Positions 1 through 10,137 are shown, numbered from the stretch's first letter. The stretch is 64,000 nt of DNA from Propioniferax innocua (GCF_006716235.1 NZ_VFOR01000003.1:55028-119027), one strand, 5' to 3'. The notes: generated by a model from the letters alone, not told the origin. Numbers and translations are program-made.

Positions 1-43
1 CGATGACATCCGAGTCATCCGTCGTGGGGCCGGGGCGCTGCCG

Positions 44-1204
44 GTGCCAGATGTTTCTCCCGAGGATGGGCGCGGCAAACTGCCGTTGGTGTTCGAAGCG
101 CCTCGTCGGGGCAAGCCTCCGCGGCACTGGTCGGACCTCGATCCCGATGGCCGCGTGGAGGCGATGAAAGAGAACGGTCTTCCGTCGTTCCGCGCCAAAC
201 AGATCTCCACCCACTGGTACGAGCATCTTTCCGAGGACCCCGCAGCTTGGACAGATCTGCCCACGAACCTGCGGAACCGCGTTGCGGAAACCTTCTTCCC
301 ACAGCTCCTCGAGCCGGTCCGCGCGCTGACCTGTGACGGGGACGCCACCATCAAGGACCTGTGGCGGTTGCACGACGGCACGCTGGTGGAGTCGGTGCTG
401 ATGCGTTACGGGCACCACAACCGGGAAGCCCGCACCCGAACGACGATCTGCATCAGCTCCCAGGCCGGTTGCGGTATGGCATGCCCGTTCTGCGCCACTG
501 GGCAAGGAGGGCTGAACCGCAATCTTTCACAGGCGGAGATCGTGGAGCAGGTGCTCGCCGGTGCTCGCCGGACCGCACGTGGTGACCTTCCCGGCGGGCC
601 CGGGCGCATCTCCAATGTGGTTTTCATGGGGATGGGCGAGCCGATGGCGAACTACAAGGCGGTGCTCGGCGCGGTGCGGACGCTTCTGGCCGAGACCCCG
701 AACGGGTACGGCATGTCTGCCCGTGGCATCACCATCTCGACCGTGGGGCTCGTGCCGCAGATCCTCCGGCTCACCGAGGAAGAGCTACCGGTCACACTCG
801 CGGTGAGCCTGCACGCCCCAGATGACGAGCTCCGAGACAACCTCGTGCCGATCAACCAGCGGTACAAGGTTGGAGAACTGCTGGACGCGGCGTGGGGCTA
901 TGCCCAGCGGACGAAGCGGCGTGTCTCCATCGAATACGCCCTCATCAAGGACATCAACGATCAGGCACACCGCGCCGACCTCCTCGCCGATGTGTTGACC
1001 GCACGTGGCGACTGGGGTTGGGTCCACGTGAACCTCATCCCGCTCAATCCGACCCCCGGTTCCAAATGGACCGCCTCACGGCCCGAGGACGAACGCGAAT
1101 TCGTGCGGCGTCTCGAAGCCAGAGGCGTGCCGGTGACCGTCCGTGACACCCGTGGCCAGGAGATCGATGGTGCATGCGGTCAGCTGGCCGCTTCGGAGAG
1201 CTGA
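44..1204 (+). CDS. rlmN: 23S rRNA (adenine2503-C2)-methyltransferase RlmN
   Basis: This radical-SAM enzyme methylates C2 of A2503 in 23S rRNA and of A37 in some tRNAs, in the cytoplasm. The protein has 386 residues, normal for the family. It carries the CX3CX2C cluster motif (CGMACPFC, about residues 143-150) for the 4Fe-4S cluster, the SAM-binding GMGEPMANY segment, and the C-terminal [12 protein letters not shown] with the acceptor cysteine near residue 378. I chose the GTG at 44 because the family-like sequence [18 protein letters not shown] begins soon after it. The frame stays open to the window edge, so a start further upstream cannot be excluded. In related actinobacteria it follows cdsA and precedes dxr. 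A strong hairpin terminator follows directly. Confidence 0.95.
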   Translation: MPDVSPEDGRGKLPLVFEAPRRGKPPRHWSDLDPDGRVEAMKENGLPSFRAKQISTHWYEHLSEDPAAWTDLPTNLRNRVAETFFPQLLEPVRALTCDGDATIKDLWRLHDGTLVESVLMRYGHHNREARTRTTICISSQAGCGMACPFCATGQGGLNRNLSQAEIVEQVLAGARRTARGDLPGGPGRISNVVFMGMGEPMANYKAVLGAVRTLLAETPNGYGMSARGITISTVGLVPQILRLTEEELPVTLAVSLHAPDDELRDNLVPINQRYKVGELLDAAWGYAQRTKRRVSIEYALIKDINDQAHRADLLADVLTARGDWGWVHVNLIPLNPTPGSKWTASRPEDEREFVRRLEARGVPVTVRDTRGQEIDGACGQLAASES

Positions 1205-1239
1205 CTCGACACCGCAAGCACAAGAGGTGAAGACGCCAG

Positions 1240-1278
1240 GAAGGCCGCCTCGGGGATCTGCTCCCCGAGGCGGCCTTC
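1240..1278. terminator. Bidirectional intrinsic terminator between rlmN and the LPXTG nuclease
   Basis: A perfect 17-bp stem (GAAGGCCGCCTCGGGGA and its complement) closes a 5-nt loop, with TT following on the plus strand. It lies between the convergent ends of rlmN (stop 1204) and the minus-strand nuclease gene (stop 1299), so it can serve both. Confidence 0.85.
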
Positions 1279-1298
1279 TTCATGCGTGAACATGCACG

Positions 1299-4130
1299 TC
1301 AGTCACGGCGACGCAGCAACATCGTTCCTGCTGCCAGGGCCGTGATGCTGAGCACAGCCAGACCCATCACGTCGGCTGCACCGGTGCTCGGCAGCTTGCC
1401 GCCGGAAGGCGGATCGGCCTGCACCGGCCCAGTCGATGGGGTGGGGTCCTGCGCCGGAGCACTGGGGTCCTCCGGTGCCGGGTCGCTGGGGTCCTGCGCT
1501 GGAGCGCTGGGATCTTCCGGTGCCGGGTCGCTGGGCTTCACCGTCGGGTCAGCACTTGGCGTGGGTTCCGGTGTCGGTTCCGGGGTGGGCTCGGGCGTCG
1601 GTTCCGGGGTTGGCTCGGGCGTGGGTTCCGGGGTTGGCTCCGGGGTGGGCTCGGGCGTGGGCTCCGGGGTCGGAGTTGGCGTCGGCTTGGGGAACGTCAG
1701 ACCCACGACGACGGGGTCGTGGTCCGAGGAGGCGAAGGCGTTGTCCTCGTGGAAGTCGGTGACGTTGTAGTTGCGACGCGAGTACTGGTGGGCGATCGAC
1801 TCGTCACCGTTGATGTTCCAGACGGCGGCCTGCGTGCCCTCGGTGGCGTTGATCAGATCCATCGCGCTGCCATTGCCGAAGATGTGGTCCAGCGAGCCGA
1901 GGCGGCCGCTGAACTGGTACGACGCGTCGTCGGCACCGACGGACTTGGGCGCGTTGACCCAACCGGCGTCCTCCAGCGTCTTCAGCGGGTCCTCCATGGT
2001 GTAGGCGTTGAAGTCACCGAGAAGCAGCTGCGGCTTGTCGGTGAACTCATCCATTTCATCCATCCAGGCGGCGAGCGCCTCGGCCTGCGCGATGCGATCG
2101 GGGTTCGCATTGCCCTGCCCCGTTCCATCGTCCTCACCGGAACCCTTCGACTTGAAGTGATTCACCACGGCGACGAATTCGTGTTCGGGATCGTCCACGC
2201 GTGCGAAGGTCTGAGCCAGCGGATGACGAGCGTTCGAGAACGCGGGGTCCGCGAGCATCAGGGCAGGACCGGTCGGCTCGACGACGTCCTTTTTGTAGAT
2301 GAAGGCCGTGCGGATCACATCGGTATTGGTCCAGACATCGGGTGAGGGCGAATACGCCCACACCTCGGAACCGGCAGCGGCGTTGAGGGCGTCGACCAGT
2401 GCGGCCAACGCCAGATCGGGATTCTTCTTGTGCCCCTGCGACTGCGGCACGTTGAAGGTGTCCTCGATCTCCATCAGACCGACGACGTCGGCGTCGAGCT
2501 CGTTGATCGCCTTGACGATCTTGGACTCCTGATCGGCGAAGGCCTCCGGCGTGTACGCGCCGCGCACGGCGCAGTAGTCCGACGCCACCGGAGTGCCATT
2601 GCGGTCGGTGTACGCCTCACACCCCTCCTCGTCCTGGCCGAGGTCGGTGAAGTAGTTGAGTACGTTGAACGACGCGACCTTCACGTCGCCGCCCACTTCA
2701 GGGGCGGGCACACGGGTGTCCTCGATGTCCACGAAGGTGGGCTCGTCACCGCCCAGGGGCGTGGTCGGCTGGAAATTCCACGAGTCGTAGCGGTAGTCCA
2801 GGATCACCGGCTCGGTGAAGGTCGCGTGAGCACCGGTGCGCATCGTGGAGTGAGCCAGATACGGGAGCGGCTCGTCCATGCCGGCGTCACGCATGTAGTT
2901 GATGCTGGCACCGTCGTCGAGCGTCACGGCCTTCTTCTGGTTCTCGGCCTCATAGGCCTCGGCCTCGGTGCCCGGGCGCACCTTGTCGGTGGCTTGGTAC
3001 AGCGGCTCGTCCCCGAAAGCGAGACCCACCGAACCGTACTGGTTGAGCGTGTAATTGTTGGTGATGGTGTACGTGCCCGTCGGCTGGACGGACATGCCCT
3101 CGTAACGCTCACGCTCGGCGTCGGTGGTGGGCCACTCGGCGAGTTCGGTCGGGGCGACCGGGTCGCAGCCCTCCACGGTCTCGGCGGAGGTGACGTTGCT
3201 GATCTGGGTCATCGAGTAATGCTCACCAGCGGTTCCGGTGATCTCCAGGCACTGACCGATCTCAAGGGTGTCCAGCCCGGTGGGTTGATACACGAAGATG
3301 CCATCGGACGCGGCCTGGTCATCCTTGGCGGTGCCGCCGGTGCCAGGCGTCTGGATGTAGATGCCATCGAAACCACCGGCGGAGTACACCGCGGTGATCA
3401 CGCCGCGTGTGGTCACCGTCTGGCCGTCCAGCAAGGTGACGTCTCCGGGGCCCTGGATCTCTGAGATGGGAGTCAGCTCCGGTTCTGGTTCCACGGTGGG
3501 CTCAGGAGCCGGTGTGGTGTTTGCGCCCGGGTTGGCGGCACCGGGGGACACCTCATCGAAGAAGGTGAAGTCGGTGGTGTTGTCATCGCTGTCAGCGCCG
3601 TCGGTGCGGCCGATCGAGCCCGGGGTCTGGTTGGTCCCGTCGTAGGTGGCGGCGTTTCCCTCGGCGACCTGAGCGGTTCCGTAGCCGACGATGTCGAGGG
3701 CGGTGCCGGCTTCGAGCAGCCCCAGCGATCCATTGGTGCCGGAGGGAGAGAGATTGCTGCACTCCTGATTCGATGTGACGGCTTCACCGACCTCGCCGTT
3801 GCCGGGCATCGTGACGACGAAGTAGCCGCCGGGAGCAACCTCTCCGGTCAGGGCACAGGTGCCGACCGGGTCGTCCTGCGTGCGACTGCTCGACCAGTAC
3901 GCAGCTTCGACGCCGTCGAGGCTGAGCGCAGTGTCAGTCGGGTTGTGGATTTCGATGAATTTGTCGGTGTAGGGCTGATTCGCCGAGCCTCCTCGGGCGT
4001 ACACCTCATTTATCACAAGATCGGCGGTGGCGGCATCGGCTGGAACAGCTGGGAGCAGGGTGCCCGCCAGTGCCAGCGTGCCCATCGCGGCCAGTACACG
4101 TGCGGGCCGGCGCGTGAACGGAGACGACAT
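1299..4130 (-). CDS. Secreted, LPXTG-anchored endonuclease/exonuclease/phosphatase-family nuclease with lamin-tail domain
   Basis: This is a 943-residue cell-surface protein, probably an extracellular DNase or phosphodiesterase. The order is: signal peptide (about 1-33, ending PADA), lamin-tail domain (about 35-170, opening DLVINEVYARGG), an OB-fold-like segment (about 220-360), and an endonuclease/exonuclease/phosphatase domain (about 475-800) with SFNVLNYF, GLMEIED, LLLGDFNAY and SSDHDPVVVGL. A Thr-Pro-Glu-Pro repeat stalk follows (about 800-910), then LPSTG at 913-917, a hydrophobic segment and a terminal RRRD. The architecture resembles YhcR/ExeM-like extracellular nucleases. The start ATG has an AAGGA ribosome site. 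No sortase gene is in the window. A role in scavenging nucleic-acid phosphate or shaping biofilm is inference. Confidence 0.9.
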   Translation of the reverse strand: MSSPFTRRPARVLAAMGTLALAGTLLPAVPADAATADLVINEVYARGGSANQPYTDKFIEIHNPTDTALSLDGVEAAYWSSSRTQDDPVGTCALTGEVAPGGYFVVTMPGNGEVGEAVTSNQECSNLSPSGTNGSLGLLEAGTALDIVGYGTAQVAEGNAATYDGTNQTPGSIGRTDGADSDDNTTDFTFFDEVSPGAANPGANTTPAPEPTVEPEPELTPISEIQGPGDVTLLDGQTVTTRGVITAVYSAGGFDGIYIQTPGTGGTAKDDQAASDGIFVYQPTGLDTLEIGQCLEITGTAGEHYSMTQISNVTSAETVEGCDPVAPTELAEWPTTDAERERYEGMSVQPTGTYTITNNYTLNQYGSVGLAFGDEPLYQATDKVRPGTEAEAYEAENQKKAVTLDDGASINYMRDAGMDEPLPYLAHSTMRTGAHATFTEPVILDYRYDSWNFQPTTPLGGDEPTFVDIEDTRVPAPEVGGDVKVASFNVLNYFTDLGQDEEGCEAYTDRNGTPVASDYCAVRGAYTPEAFADQESKIVKAINELDADVVGLMEIEDTFNVPQSQGHKKNPDLALAALVDALNAAAGSEVWAYSPSPDVWTNTDVIRTAFIYKKDVVEPTGPALMLADPAFSNARHPLAQTFARVDDPEHEFVAVVNHFKSKGSGEDDGTGQGNANPDRIAQAEALAAWMDEMDEFTDKPQLLLGDFNAYTMEDPLKTLEDAGWVNAPKSVGADDASYQFSGRLGSLDHIFGNGSAMDLINATEGTQAAVWNINGDESIAHQYSRRNYNVTDFHEDNAFASSDHDPVVVGLTFPKPTPTPTPEPTPEPTPEPTPEPTPEPTPEPTPEPTPEPTPEPTPSADPTVKPSDPAPEDPSAPAQDPSDPAPEDPSAPAQDPTPSTGPVQADPPSGGKLPSTGAADVMGLAVLSITALAAGTMLLRRRD
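1558..1692 (-). repeat. Minisatellite encoding the Pro-Glu-Pro-Thr wall-spanning stalk
   Basis: About eleven imperfect 12-bp units (of the type GGCTCGGGCGTG or GGTTCCGGGGTT on the plus strand) encode tandem Thr-Pro-Glu-Pro. They form the stalk between the nuclease domain and the LPSTG sorting signal. Repeat number is prone to change by slippage. Confidence 0.8.
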
Positions 4131-4274
4131 GACAATCCTTGTTTTGGGGATAGGACGCCAAGCAACCTAGGAAACAAGAAGGTGGGAAGTCATCCCGATT
4201 CCAGCCTTGATGCAATGCCCTGTGGATTGTTCGTCTGGGCCTTGAATGTCGTTAACCAACTGGTCAACTGAAGG

Positions 4275-5414
4275 TCACTTCTGGAGAATCGCGAGTGCCT
4301 CATCAACCTGGTCGACGAGATGGATGTGTCGGCCCATCATCCGGTCCCGGCTCAATGCCTGCAGCAGCGGCCACACCGGCAGACGCCGTTGCCAGTGGTC
4401 GCTGTTCACAAGTACGAGGGGCATGATGTCCGCCTCATCGGAGGCGTAGTAGTTCCATGTCGTGGCCTGGAACACTTCCTGGGTGGTTCCGGCAGCGCCG
4501 GGAAGCACGACGATACCGCCACGGCAGCGATGCAACAGTGTGTCCTCACGCAGGGCATTGTTGAAGAACTTCGCGATATCGGTGGCGAACACGTTCGGTG
4601 GCTCGTGCCCGTAGAACCATGTCGGAATACCGATCGATCGGCCCCGTTCACCGGCCGGCCAACGTTCGGCGACGCCGAAGGCCGCGCGGGCCCATGCATC
4701 GATGCTGGGGCGGAAGTCAGGAACCTGCGCAAGTTCGGTCAGGGCCTCCTCCAGTGCGGATTCGGGGTGTGCAGCGAGGCTTGCGCCAAGATTCGCCGCT
4801 TCCATAGCACCCGGTCCGCCACCGGTCACGATCACGTGGCCACCTTGAGCCAGTCGCCTGGCGAGGTCGGCGGCCGCTGCGTACTCCGCCGTTCCCCGGC
4901 GCACCGCGTGTCCACCCATGATCCCGACGAATTCCTCGTGCTCATGGGGAAGTTCGGCGAGGGCGTCACCGATGGCGTGATCGTGCAGGGTCATGGCGAG
5001 TTCGGCGGCGATGTCGGGATGGGGGCCGAGGTCGTTGTACCAGCCGTAGACGATGCCGTCATAGGTCGCTTCGTAGGCCGGTGTGGTGGCTGCTGTGGAC
5101 AGACTCGGCTGGGTGCCCGGAGGGGAGAACAGCTCCTTGGCGTTGTAGAGCGATGAGCGGTAGGCGTCGAAGGGCAGGCCCGGCAGCGCCGGGAAGACGA
5201 GAGCGCCCCGGCTGGTCAGGGAAACCAACGCACCGTCGGCGAAGGTGCAGCCCAGGAACACCGCATTGCGCACATCGAGGTTCTCCAGCAGAGCCGTGAC
5301 GCCGGACAGGTCGACGGACTGGATGAACCACCCACGCAATGACGAGACATGCTGGGCCTGCTCGATGAAGGCGTCGAGGTCATGGATCTCGGTCGGGCTT
5401 GAAGTGGTGCGCAC
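4275..5414 (-). CDS. LOG-family (lysine decarboxylase-like) Rossmann-fold nucleotide-binding protein
   Basis: This 379-residue cytoplasmic protein has the family's two signatures: a GGGPGAMEAAN phosphate-binding turn and a PGAAGTTQEVFQ segment, the counterpart of PGGxGTxxE. Members of the wider LOG family hydrolyse cytokinin riboside monophosphates or act as nucleotide phosphoribohydrolases. The substrate here is unknown, and the protein is longer at its N-terminus than classical LOG enzymes. I chose GTG at 5414 because a TAGGTT -10 hexamer ends 7 nt upstream, fitting a leaderless transcript. An ATG at 5456 has no ribosome site. It is transcribed divergently from dxr. Confidence 0.75.
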   Translation of the reverse strand: MRTTSSPTEIHDLDAFIEQAQHVSSLRGWFIQSVDLSGVTALLENLDVRNAVFLGCTFADGALVSLTSRGALVFPALPGLPFDAYRSSLYNAKELFSPPGTQPSLSTAATTPAYEATYDGIVYGWYNDLGPHPDIAAELAMTLHDHAIGDALAELPHEHEEFVGIMGGHAVRRGTAEYAAAADLARRLAQGGHVIVTGGGPGAMEAANLGASLAAHPESALEEALTELAQVPDFRPSIDAWARAAFGVAERWPAGERGRSIGIPTWFYGHEPPNVFATDIAKFFNNALREDTLLHRCRGGIVVLPGAAGTTQEVFQATTWNYYASDEADIMPLVLVNSDHWQRRLPVWPLLQALSRDRMMGRHIHLVDQVDEALAILQK

Positions 5415-5421
5415 GCGCTCC

Positions 5422-5427
5422 AACCTA
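5422..5427 (-). promoter_or_regulatory. -10 element of leaderless LOG-family gene
   Basis: TAGGTT on the minus strand ends 7 nt before the GTG at 5414, so transcription would begin at or next to the start codon. No ribosome-binding site would then be needed. Confidence 0.55.
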
Positions 5428-5482
5428 GACGGTCCCTTCCCGTATCCGCCTGTCATCTGTATTTGTCTGCCACACTGGCGGA

Positions 5483-6763
5483 GTGCGTGAAGTGGTGATT
5501 CTCGGCAGCACCGGTTCGATCGGAACCCAGGCCCTCGAAGTTGTGGGGGAGCGGCGCGACGATTTTCGTGTGACCGCCCTCGCCGCGGGGGGATCTGACA
5601 CCGATCTGCTCGCCCGCCAGATCTTGGACCACGCCCCGGACGTGGTCGCGGTGGCCCGGCCCACGGTGGTTCAGGATCTTCAACTCGCTTTGTACGCCCA
5701 AGCGCAGCAGCGCGGTTGGAACCGCGGTGATGTGCGGTTGCCACGGATCACCGCCGGCCCCGACGCAGCCGGTGAGGTGGCCGCATTGCCGTGTGACGTG
5801 GTGCTGAACGGCATCACCGGGGCCGCAGGCCTCGACGCCACCTTGGCGACACTCGCTGCCGGAACCACATTGGCCCTGGCCAACAAGGAATCCCTCGTGA
5901 TCGGTGGGAGCCTCGTCACCGATGCCGCCGCCCCCGGCCAGTTGGTGCCCGTGGACTCGGAGCACTCCGCCATCGCGCAGTGTCTGCGCGCCGGGCGTCG
6001 CGACGAGGTCAGCCGCATCATCCTCACCGCATCCGGCGGGCCATTCCGTGGCCGATCCCGGGATGAACTGGTATCGGTGACCCCCGAACAGGCCATGCAA
6101 CATCCGACGTGGTCGATGGGGCGGGTGGTCACGATCAACTCGGCGACGTTGATGAACAAGGGCCTCGAGCTCCTCGAGGCGGGTCTTTTGTTCAACATGC
6201 CGCTCGATGACGTGCACGTCACCGTGCACCCCCAATCGATCGTGCATTCCATGGTCGAATTCATCGACGGATCCACGATCGTCCAAGCTTCGCCGCCATC
6301 GATGAAGATCCCGATCGCCCTGGGGCTGTCCTGGCCCGGCCGCGTCACCGCCGCCGACGTCCCGTGCGACTGGACGACTGCTGCGGCATGGACCTTCGAA
6401 CCGCTCGACGATGAGGCGTTCCCTGCGGTGCGGCTCGCACGTCGCGTCGGGAAGGCCGCCGGAACCGCACCCGCTGTGTACAACGGCGCGAATGAGGTCC
6501 TGGTGGATGCCTTCTGTGGCGGACGGATCGGATTCTGTGACATCGTCGACACGGTCTCGCGCATCGTTGACGAGCATCTCGGGGACGCGCCCGAACACAC
6601 GACCGCGCCCGGACCCACACCCGACCTACACTTGCCCGGTGCTCGGCACACCGAGGAACACACCCGCGACGACGTTCTCGCTGCAGACGCCTGGGCCCGG
6701 CATCGCGCCGGGGAACTCACCGGGACTGCGCAGGGCGCCGCAGGAGAGAACACCAGGAAGTAG
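5483..6763 (+). CDS. dxr: 1-deoxy-D-xylulose 5-phosphate reductoisomerase
   Basis: Dxr converts DXP to 2-C-methyl-D-erythritol 4-phosphate with NADPH, the committed step of the MEP isoprenoid pathway. The 426-residue protein starts with the NADPH-binding GSTGSIGTQ. It has LANKESLV, the metal-binding VDSEHSAI, the ASGGPFRG flexible loop, and HPTWSMG followed by NKGLELLEA. Its C-terminal tail after about residue 385 is somewhat longer than usual. The GTG start has GGCGGA directly upstream. It heads a unit with rip1, ispG and a GNAT gene, the same order as in mycobacteria. The window therefore carries two MEP-pathway enzymes, dxr and ispG. Confidence 0.97.
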   Translation: MREVVILGSTGSIGTQALEVVGERRDDFRVTALAAGGSDTDLLARQILDHAPDVVAVARPTVVQDLQLALYAQAQQRGWNRGDVRLPRITAGPDAAGEVAALPCDVVLNGITGAAGLDATLATLAAGTTLALANKESLVIGGSLVTDAAAPGQLVPVDSEHSAIAQCLRAGRRDEVSRIILTASGGPFRGRSRDELVSVTPEQAMQHPTWSMGRVVTINSATLMNKGLELLEAGLLFNMPLDDVHVTVHPQSIVHSMVEFIDGSTIVQASPPSMKIPIALGLSWPGRVTAADVPCDWTTAAAWTFEPLDDEAFPAVRLARRVGKAAGTAPAVYNGANEVLVDAFCGGRIGFCDIVDTVSRIVDEHLGDAPEHTTAPGPTPDLHLPGARHTEEHTRDDVLAADAWARHRAGELTGTAQGAAGENTRK

Positions 6764-6768
6764 GTCCA

Positions 6769-8070
6769 GTGGACACGTTGGTCTATGGCGGCGGAGCCGT
6801 ACTGTTCTTCGCGCTCATCATGCTCTCGATCGCCCTGCACGAGATCGGACACATGGTGCCGGCCAAGTTGTTCGGTGTGAAGGTCACCGAGTACTTCGTG
6901 GGATTCGGCCGCACTCTGAAGTCGTGGCGTCGCGGGGAGACCGAGTACGGATTCAAACTGCTGCCCCTGGGCGGCTACGTACGGCTGGTGGGGATGTATC
7001 CACCGGCCAAGGACACCGGCAAGGTACGGGCCGGGTCGAGCAACCCTGTCGCCGGATTGATCGATGCCTCCCGTGACGCGGAGTGGTCCGAGATCCAACC
7101 CGAGGACGACGGGCGCTTGTTCTTCCAGAAGAAGACCTGGCAGAAACTCATCATCATGGCCTCGGGCCCGCTGATGAACATCGTGCTGGCGTTCTTCATC
7201 CTGTGGGGTGTCATGGGCACCTACGGCGTCTACCAGTCACAGACCGTGGTGCAGACCGTCGATCAGTGCGTCGTGCCCGCGCAGGATTCGGGCCGGAAAT
7301 GCGAACCCGAAGACCCGGAGACCCCCGCGTATGCCATGGGGCTGCGACCCGGCGACCGGATCGTGGAGTTCAATGGAACGGCGATCCACGATTGGGAACA
7401 GATGCGCGTCCTGATCCGCGAGAATCTGGACCGGCCCGCGACGATCACCGTCGAACGTTCTGGTGATCGCGTCGTGCTGCCCACCACGGACACGATGATC
7501 ACCGGGGTGCCGGATCTGGACAATCCGTCCAAGATCGTGGAGGCCGGGTTCCTCGGCGTCGCTCCCACCGTGGAACGCGTCACCGGTGGGCCGGGAATGG
7601 TCGTGGAACAGATGAGCGACATGACCGTCCAGACCTTCCGCGCGCTCCTGCGCTTCCCCGTGCTCGTGTACCAGACCGCAGCTGATCTGGTCACCGGTCA
7701 GGAACGCGATCCTTACGGGCCCATGAGCATCGTCGGTGCCTCCCGCGCGGCGGGGGAGATCTCATCGACCGATCAGATCTCGGCAGCTGACAAAGTCGCC
7801 TCGTTCGTGAGCCTGATCGGTTCGGTGAACCTGTTCGTCGGTCTGTTCAATTTCGTGCCGCTGTTGCCGCTCGACGGCGGTCATATCCTGGGCGCGATCA
7901 TCGAGTGGATCCGGCGCCAAGGGGCCCGCGTCTTCGGACGAAACGACCCCGGGTACCTGGACACTGCGAAGTTTCTCCCGGTGGCGTACGTTGTGTTCGT
8001 GTTCATCGCGGTATCGGGCGTGATCCTCATCGCGGCCGATGTCGTGAGTCCGATACGTCTGTTCGGCTGA
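6769..8070 (+). CDS. rip1: Site-2 intramembrane zinc metalloprotease (Rip1/RseP type)
   Basis: This M50-family protease cuts membrane-bound anti-sigma factors within the membrane. The 433-residue protein has HEIGH (about residues 24-28) in the first membrane helix, a PDZ domain (about 175-270) and the third-ligand motif LLPLDGGH near residue 370, followed by further membrane segments. The GTG start is 5 bp after dxr, preceded by AGGAAGTAGG. The position between dxr and ispG matches mycobacterial rip1 (Rv2869c). Its substrates, probably anti-sigma factors or cell-division proteins, are not encoded in this window. Confidence 0.93.
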   Translation: MDTLVYGGGAVLFFALIMLSIALHEIGHMVPAKLFGVKVTEYFVGFGRTLKSWRRGETEYGFKLLPLGGYVRLVGMYPPAKDTGKVRAGSSNPVAGLIDASRDAEWSEIQPEDDGRLFFQKKTWQKLIIMASGPLMNIVLAFFILWGVMGTYGVYQSQTVVQTVDQCVVPAQDSGRKCEPEDPETPAYAMGLRPGDRIVEFNGTAIHDWEQMRVLIRENLDRPATITVERSGDRVVLPTTDTMITGVPDLDNPSKIVEAGFLGVAPTVERVTGGPGMVVEQMSDMTVQTFRALLRFPVLVYQTAADLVTGQERDPYGPMSIVGASRAAGEISSTDQISAADKVASFVSLIGSVNLFVGLFNFVPLLPLDGGHILGAIIEWIRRQGARVFGRNDPGYLDTAKFLPVAYVVFVFIAVSGVILIAADVVSPIRLFG

Positions 8071-8092
8071 CGCCGCTGCGAGGAGATGCGAG

Positions 8093-9238
8093 ATGACGAC
8101 CGATCTGCCCATGCCCGAAGGACCTGCTCCGGTACTTGCACCTCGACGCAGGACGCGCCGCATCAAGGTGGGGTCGGTGGATGTCGGCGGCGACGCACCG
8201 ATCTCGGTGCAGTCGATGACCACGACGGCCACCACCGATGTGAATTCGACGCTGCAACAGATCGCTGAGCTGACCGCATCGGGCTGTGACATCGTGCGGG
8301 TGGCCTGCCCGAGCCAGGACGATGCCGAGGCGCTGCCCGAGATCGCCCGGCACTCGCAGATCCCGGTGATCGCCGACATCCACTTCCAGCCCAAGTACGT
8401 GTTCGCCGCCATCGAAGCGGGCTGTGCGGCTGTGCGTGTCAACCCCGGCAACATCCGCAAGTTCGATGATCAGGTCAAGCAGATCGCACAGGCGGCCAAG
8501 GACCACGGGGTGTCGCTGCGTATTGGCGTGAACGCTGGTTCGCTCGACAAGCGCCTGCTCGAGAAGTACGGGAGCGCCACACCCGAGGCCCTCGTGGAAT
8601 CCGCGGTCTGGGAGGCCTCACTGTTCGAGGAACACGACTTCCACGACTTCAAGATCTCGGTCAAGCACCACGACCCGGTGGTGATGGTGCAGGCCTACCG
8701 GCAGCTGGCCGCCGCCGGTGACTGGCCCCTGCATCTCGGCGTCACCGAGGCCGGTCCCGCGTTCCAGGGCACGATCAAGTCGGCGACGGCTTTCGGCGCG
8801 CTCCTCAGCGAGGGGATCGGTGACACGATTCGAGTCTCGCTCTCCGCCGACCCCGTGGAGGAGGTGAAGGTCGGGACGAAGATCCTCGAGTCGCTGAACC
8901 TGCGCCCACGCAAGCTCGAGATCGTGTCCTGCCCTTCGTGTGGCCGTGCCCAGGTGGACGTCTACACACTCGCAGAGAAGGTCACAGCGGGGCTTGAGGG
9001 GCTGACCGTGCCGCTGCGAGTGGCTGTGATGGGTTGCGTCGTCAACGGGCCGGGTGAGGCACGTGAGGCGGACCTCGGTGTCGCGTCGGGCAACGGTAAG
9101 GGCCAGATCTTCGTTCGTGGTGAGGTCATCAAGACCGTGAAGGAAGCCGACATCGTCGAGACGCTGATCGAGGAAGCCATGCGGATCGCGGAGACGATGG
9201 AGGGCGAAGGCACTCCGGACGTGACCGTCACCGGCTGA
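8093..9238 (+). CDS. ispG: 4-hydroxy-3-methylbut-2-enyl-diphosphate synthase (flavodoxin-dependent)
   Basis: IspG (GcpE) is the 4Fe-4S enzyme that reduces methylerythritol cyclodiphosphate to HMBPP in the MEP pathway. The 381-residue protein has the N-terminal TIM-barrel sequences [10 protein letters not shown] and [11 protein letters not shown]. The C-terminal cluster-binding cysteines lie in VSCPSCGR and [12 protein letters not shown]. The length fits the short bacterial form. The ATG is preceded by GAGGAGATGCGAG, 22 bp after rip1. It shares an operon with dxr. Confidence 0.97.
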   Translation: MTTDLPMPEGPAPVLAPRRRTRRIKVGSVDVGGDAPISVQSMTTTATTDVNSTLQQIAELTASGCDIVRVACPSQDDAEALPEIARHSQIPVIADIHFQPKYVFAAIEAGCAAVRVNPGNIRKFDDQVKQIAQAAKDHGVSLRIGVNAGSLDKRLLEKYGSATPEALVESAVWEASLFEEHDFHDFKISVKHHDPVVMVQAYRQLAAAGDWPLHLGVTEAGPAFQGTIKSATAFGALLSEGIGDTIRVSLSADPVEEVKVGTKILESLNLRPRKLEIVSCPSCGRAQVDVYTLAEKVTAGLEGLTVPLRVAVMGCVVNGPGEAREADLGVASGNGKGQIFVRGEVIKTVKEADIVETLIEEAMRIAETMEGEGTPDVTVTG

Positions 9239-9244
9239 CCGACC

Positions 9245-10084
9245 ATGGGTGGTACCCGACTGCGGGCGCTTGCCCCATCGGATGAGGGCCTGCTCCGCCA
9301 TTTTCTTGCGCGTGACCCGGTGGAACGGGTGTTCATCGCCGCACGGGTCGATGCGTTGGGGCTGCGCCGGATGGGCTGTCGTGTCTGGGGATGGTTCGAG
9401 TACGGCGAGCTGATGGCGGTGTGCCATCAGGGCGCCAACCTGATGAGCGTCGGAGCCGATGACGCTGCTCTGGCCGGATTCGCGGGTGTGGTGGGGCGCA
9501 CGCGCCGGACGAGCACCTCGTTGGTGGGGGAGTCGATGCAGACGATGGAGCTGTTCCGACTTCTGGTGGAGGCCGACGAGTCATGGGCGGATCCCCGCGA
9601 CATCCGGCCTTCACAGCCCATGCTCGCAATCAGCACAGATCCCGGTATCGAGGGGGATGAGCGAGTCAGGCCCGTCACGATGGCCGATTTCGCCCCGTAC
9701 TTCGAGGCTTCCGTGGCGATGTACACCGAAGAGGTCGGGGTGTCCCCACTGGGTCTGGACGCGACGCAGGGCTACATGCAGCACGTGCGTACCCTGATCG
9801 AGACGGGGCGAGCCTTCGCGATCATCGAAGAAGGTCGGGTGATCTTCAAGGCCGATCTGGGAGCGACCGCCGGACCCGTGGCGCAGGTGCAGGGTGTGTG
9901 GGTCGATCCCAAACTACGTGGGCGGGGTCTGGCCGCCCCCGCCATGGCGCAGGTGGTGCGTCTGGCTCGACGGCGTTTTCGCACGATCTCGCTCTATGTG
10001 AACGACTTCAATCTGCCGGCCCGAGCCACCTATGCCCGCTGTGGTTTCGAGCAGGTGGGAGAGTTCGCCACCGTGCTGTATTGA
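9245..10084 (+). CDS. GNAT acetyltransferase with N-terminal DUF4081 domain
   Basis: This 279-residue protein has an N-terminal DUF4081-type half (about 1-130) and a C-terminal GNAT half with the acetyl-CoA-binding pattern VWVDPKLRGRGLAAPAM (about residues 218-234). Mycobacteria carry a homologue at the same place, next to ispG (Rv2867c). The substrate is unknown. It begins 6 bp after ispG with no clear ribosome site, so it is probably translationally coupled. Confidence 0.85.
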   Translation: MGGTRLRALAPSDEGLLRHFLARDPVERVFIAARVDALGLRRMGCRVWGWFEYGELMAVCHQGANLMSVGADDAALAGFAGVVGRTRRTSTSLVGESMQTMELFRLLVEADESWADPRDIRPSQPMLAISTDPGIEGDERVRPVTMADFAPYFEASVAMYTEEVGVSPLGLDATQGYMQHVRTLIETGRAFAIIEEGRVIFKADLGATAGPVAQVQGVWVDPKLRGRGLAAPAMAQVVRLARRRFRTISLYVNDFNLPARATYARCGFEQVGEFATVLY

Positions 10085-10125
10085 CCGGCAGGGGTTGTCC
10101 TGAGCGGCGCGGATGAGGCCACCGC

Positions 10126-10131
10126 TAGGGT
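10126..10131 (+). promoter_or_regulatory. Putative -10 element of proS
   Basis: TAGGGT lies 66 nt before the proS GTG, in the gap after the GNAT gene. No convincing -35 is seen at 16-18 nt. Transcription would begin at about 10138. Confidence 0.45.
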
Positions 10132-10137
10132 GTGAGC

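Noticed and set aside
2430..3464. A long plus-strand frame of 344 codons opposite the nuclease.
   Set aside because: It is a GC-driven shadow of the nuclease gene with no ribosome site and no recognisable domain. Similar shadows lie opposite infB, pnp and proS.
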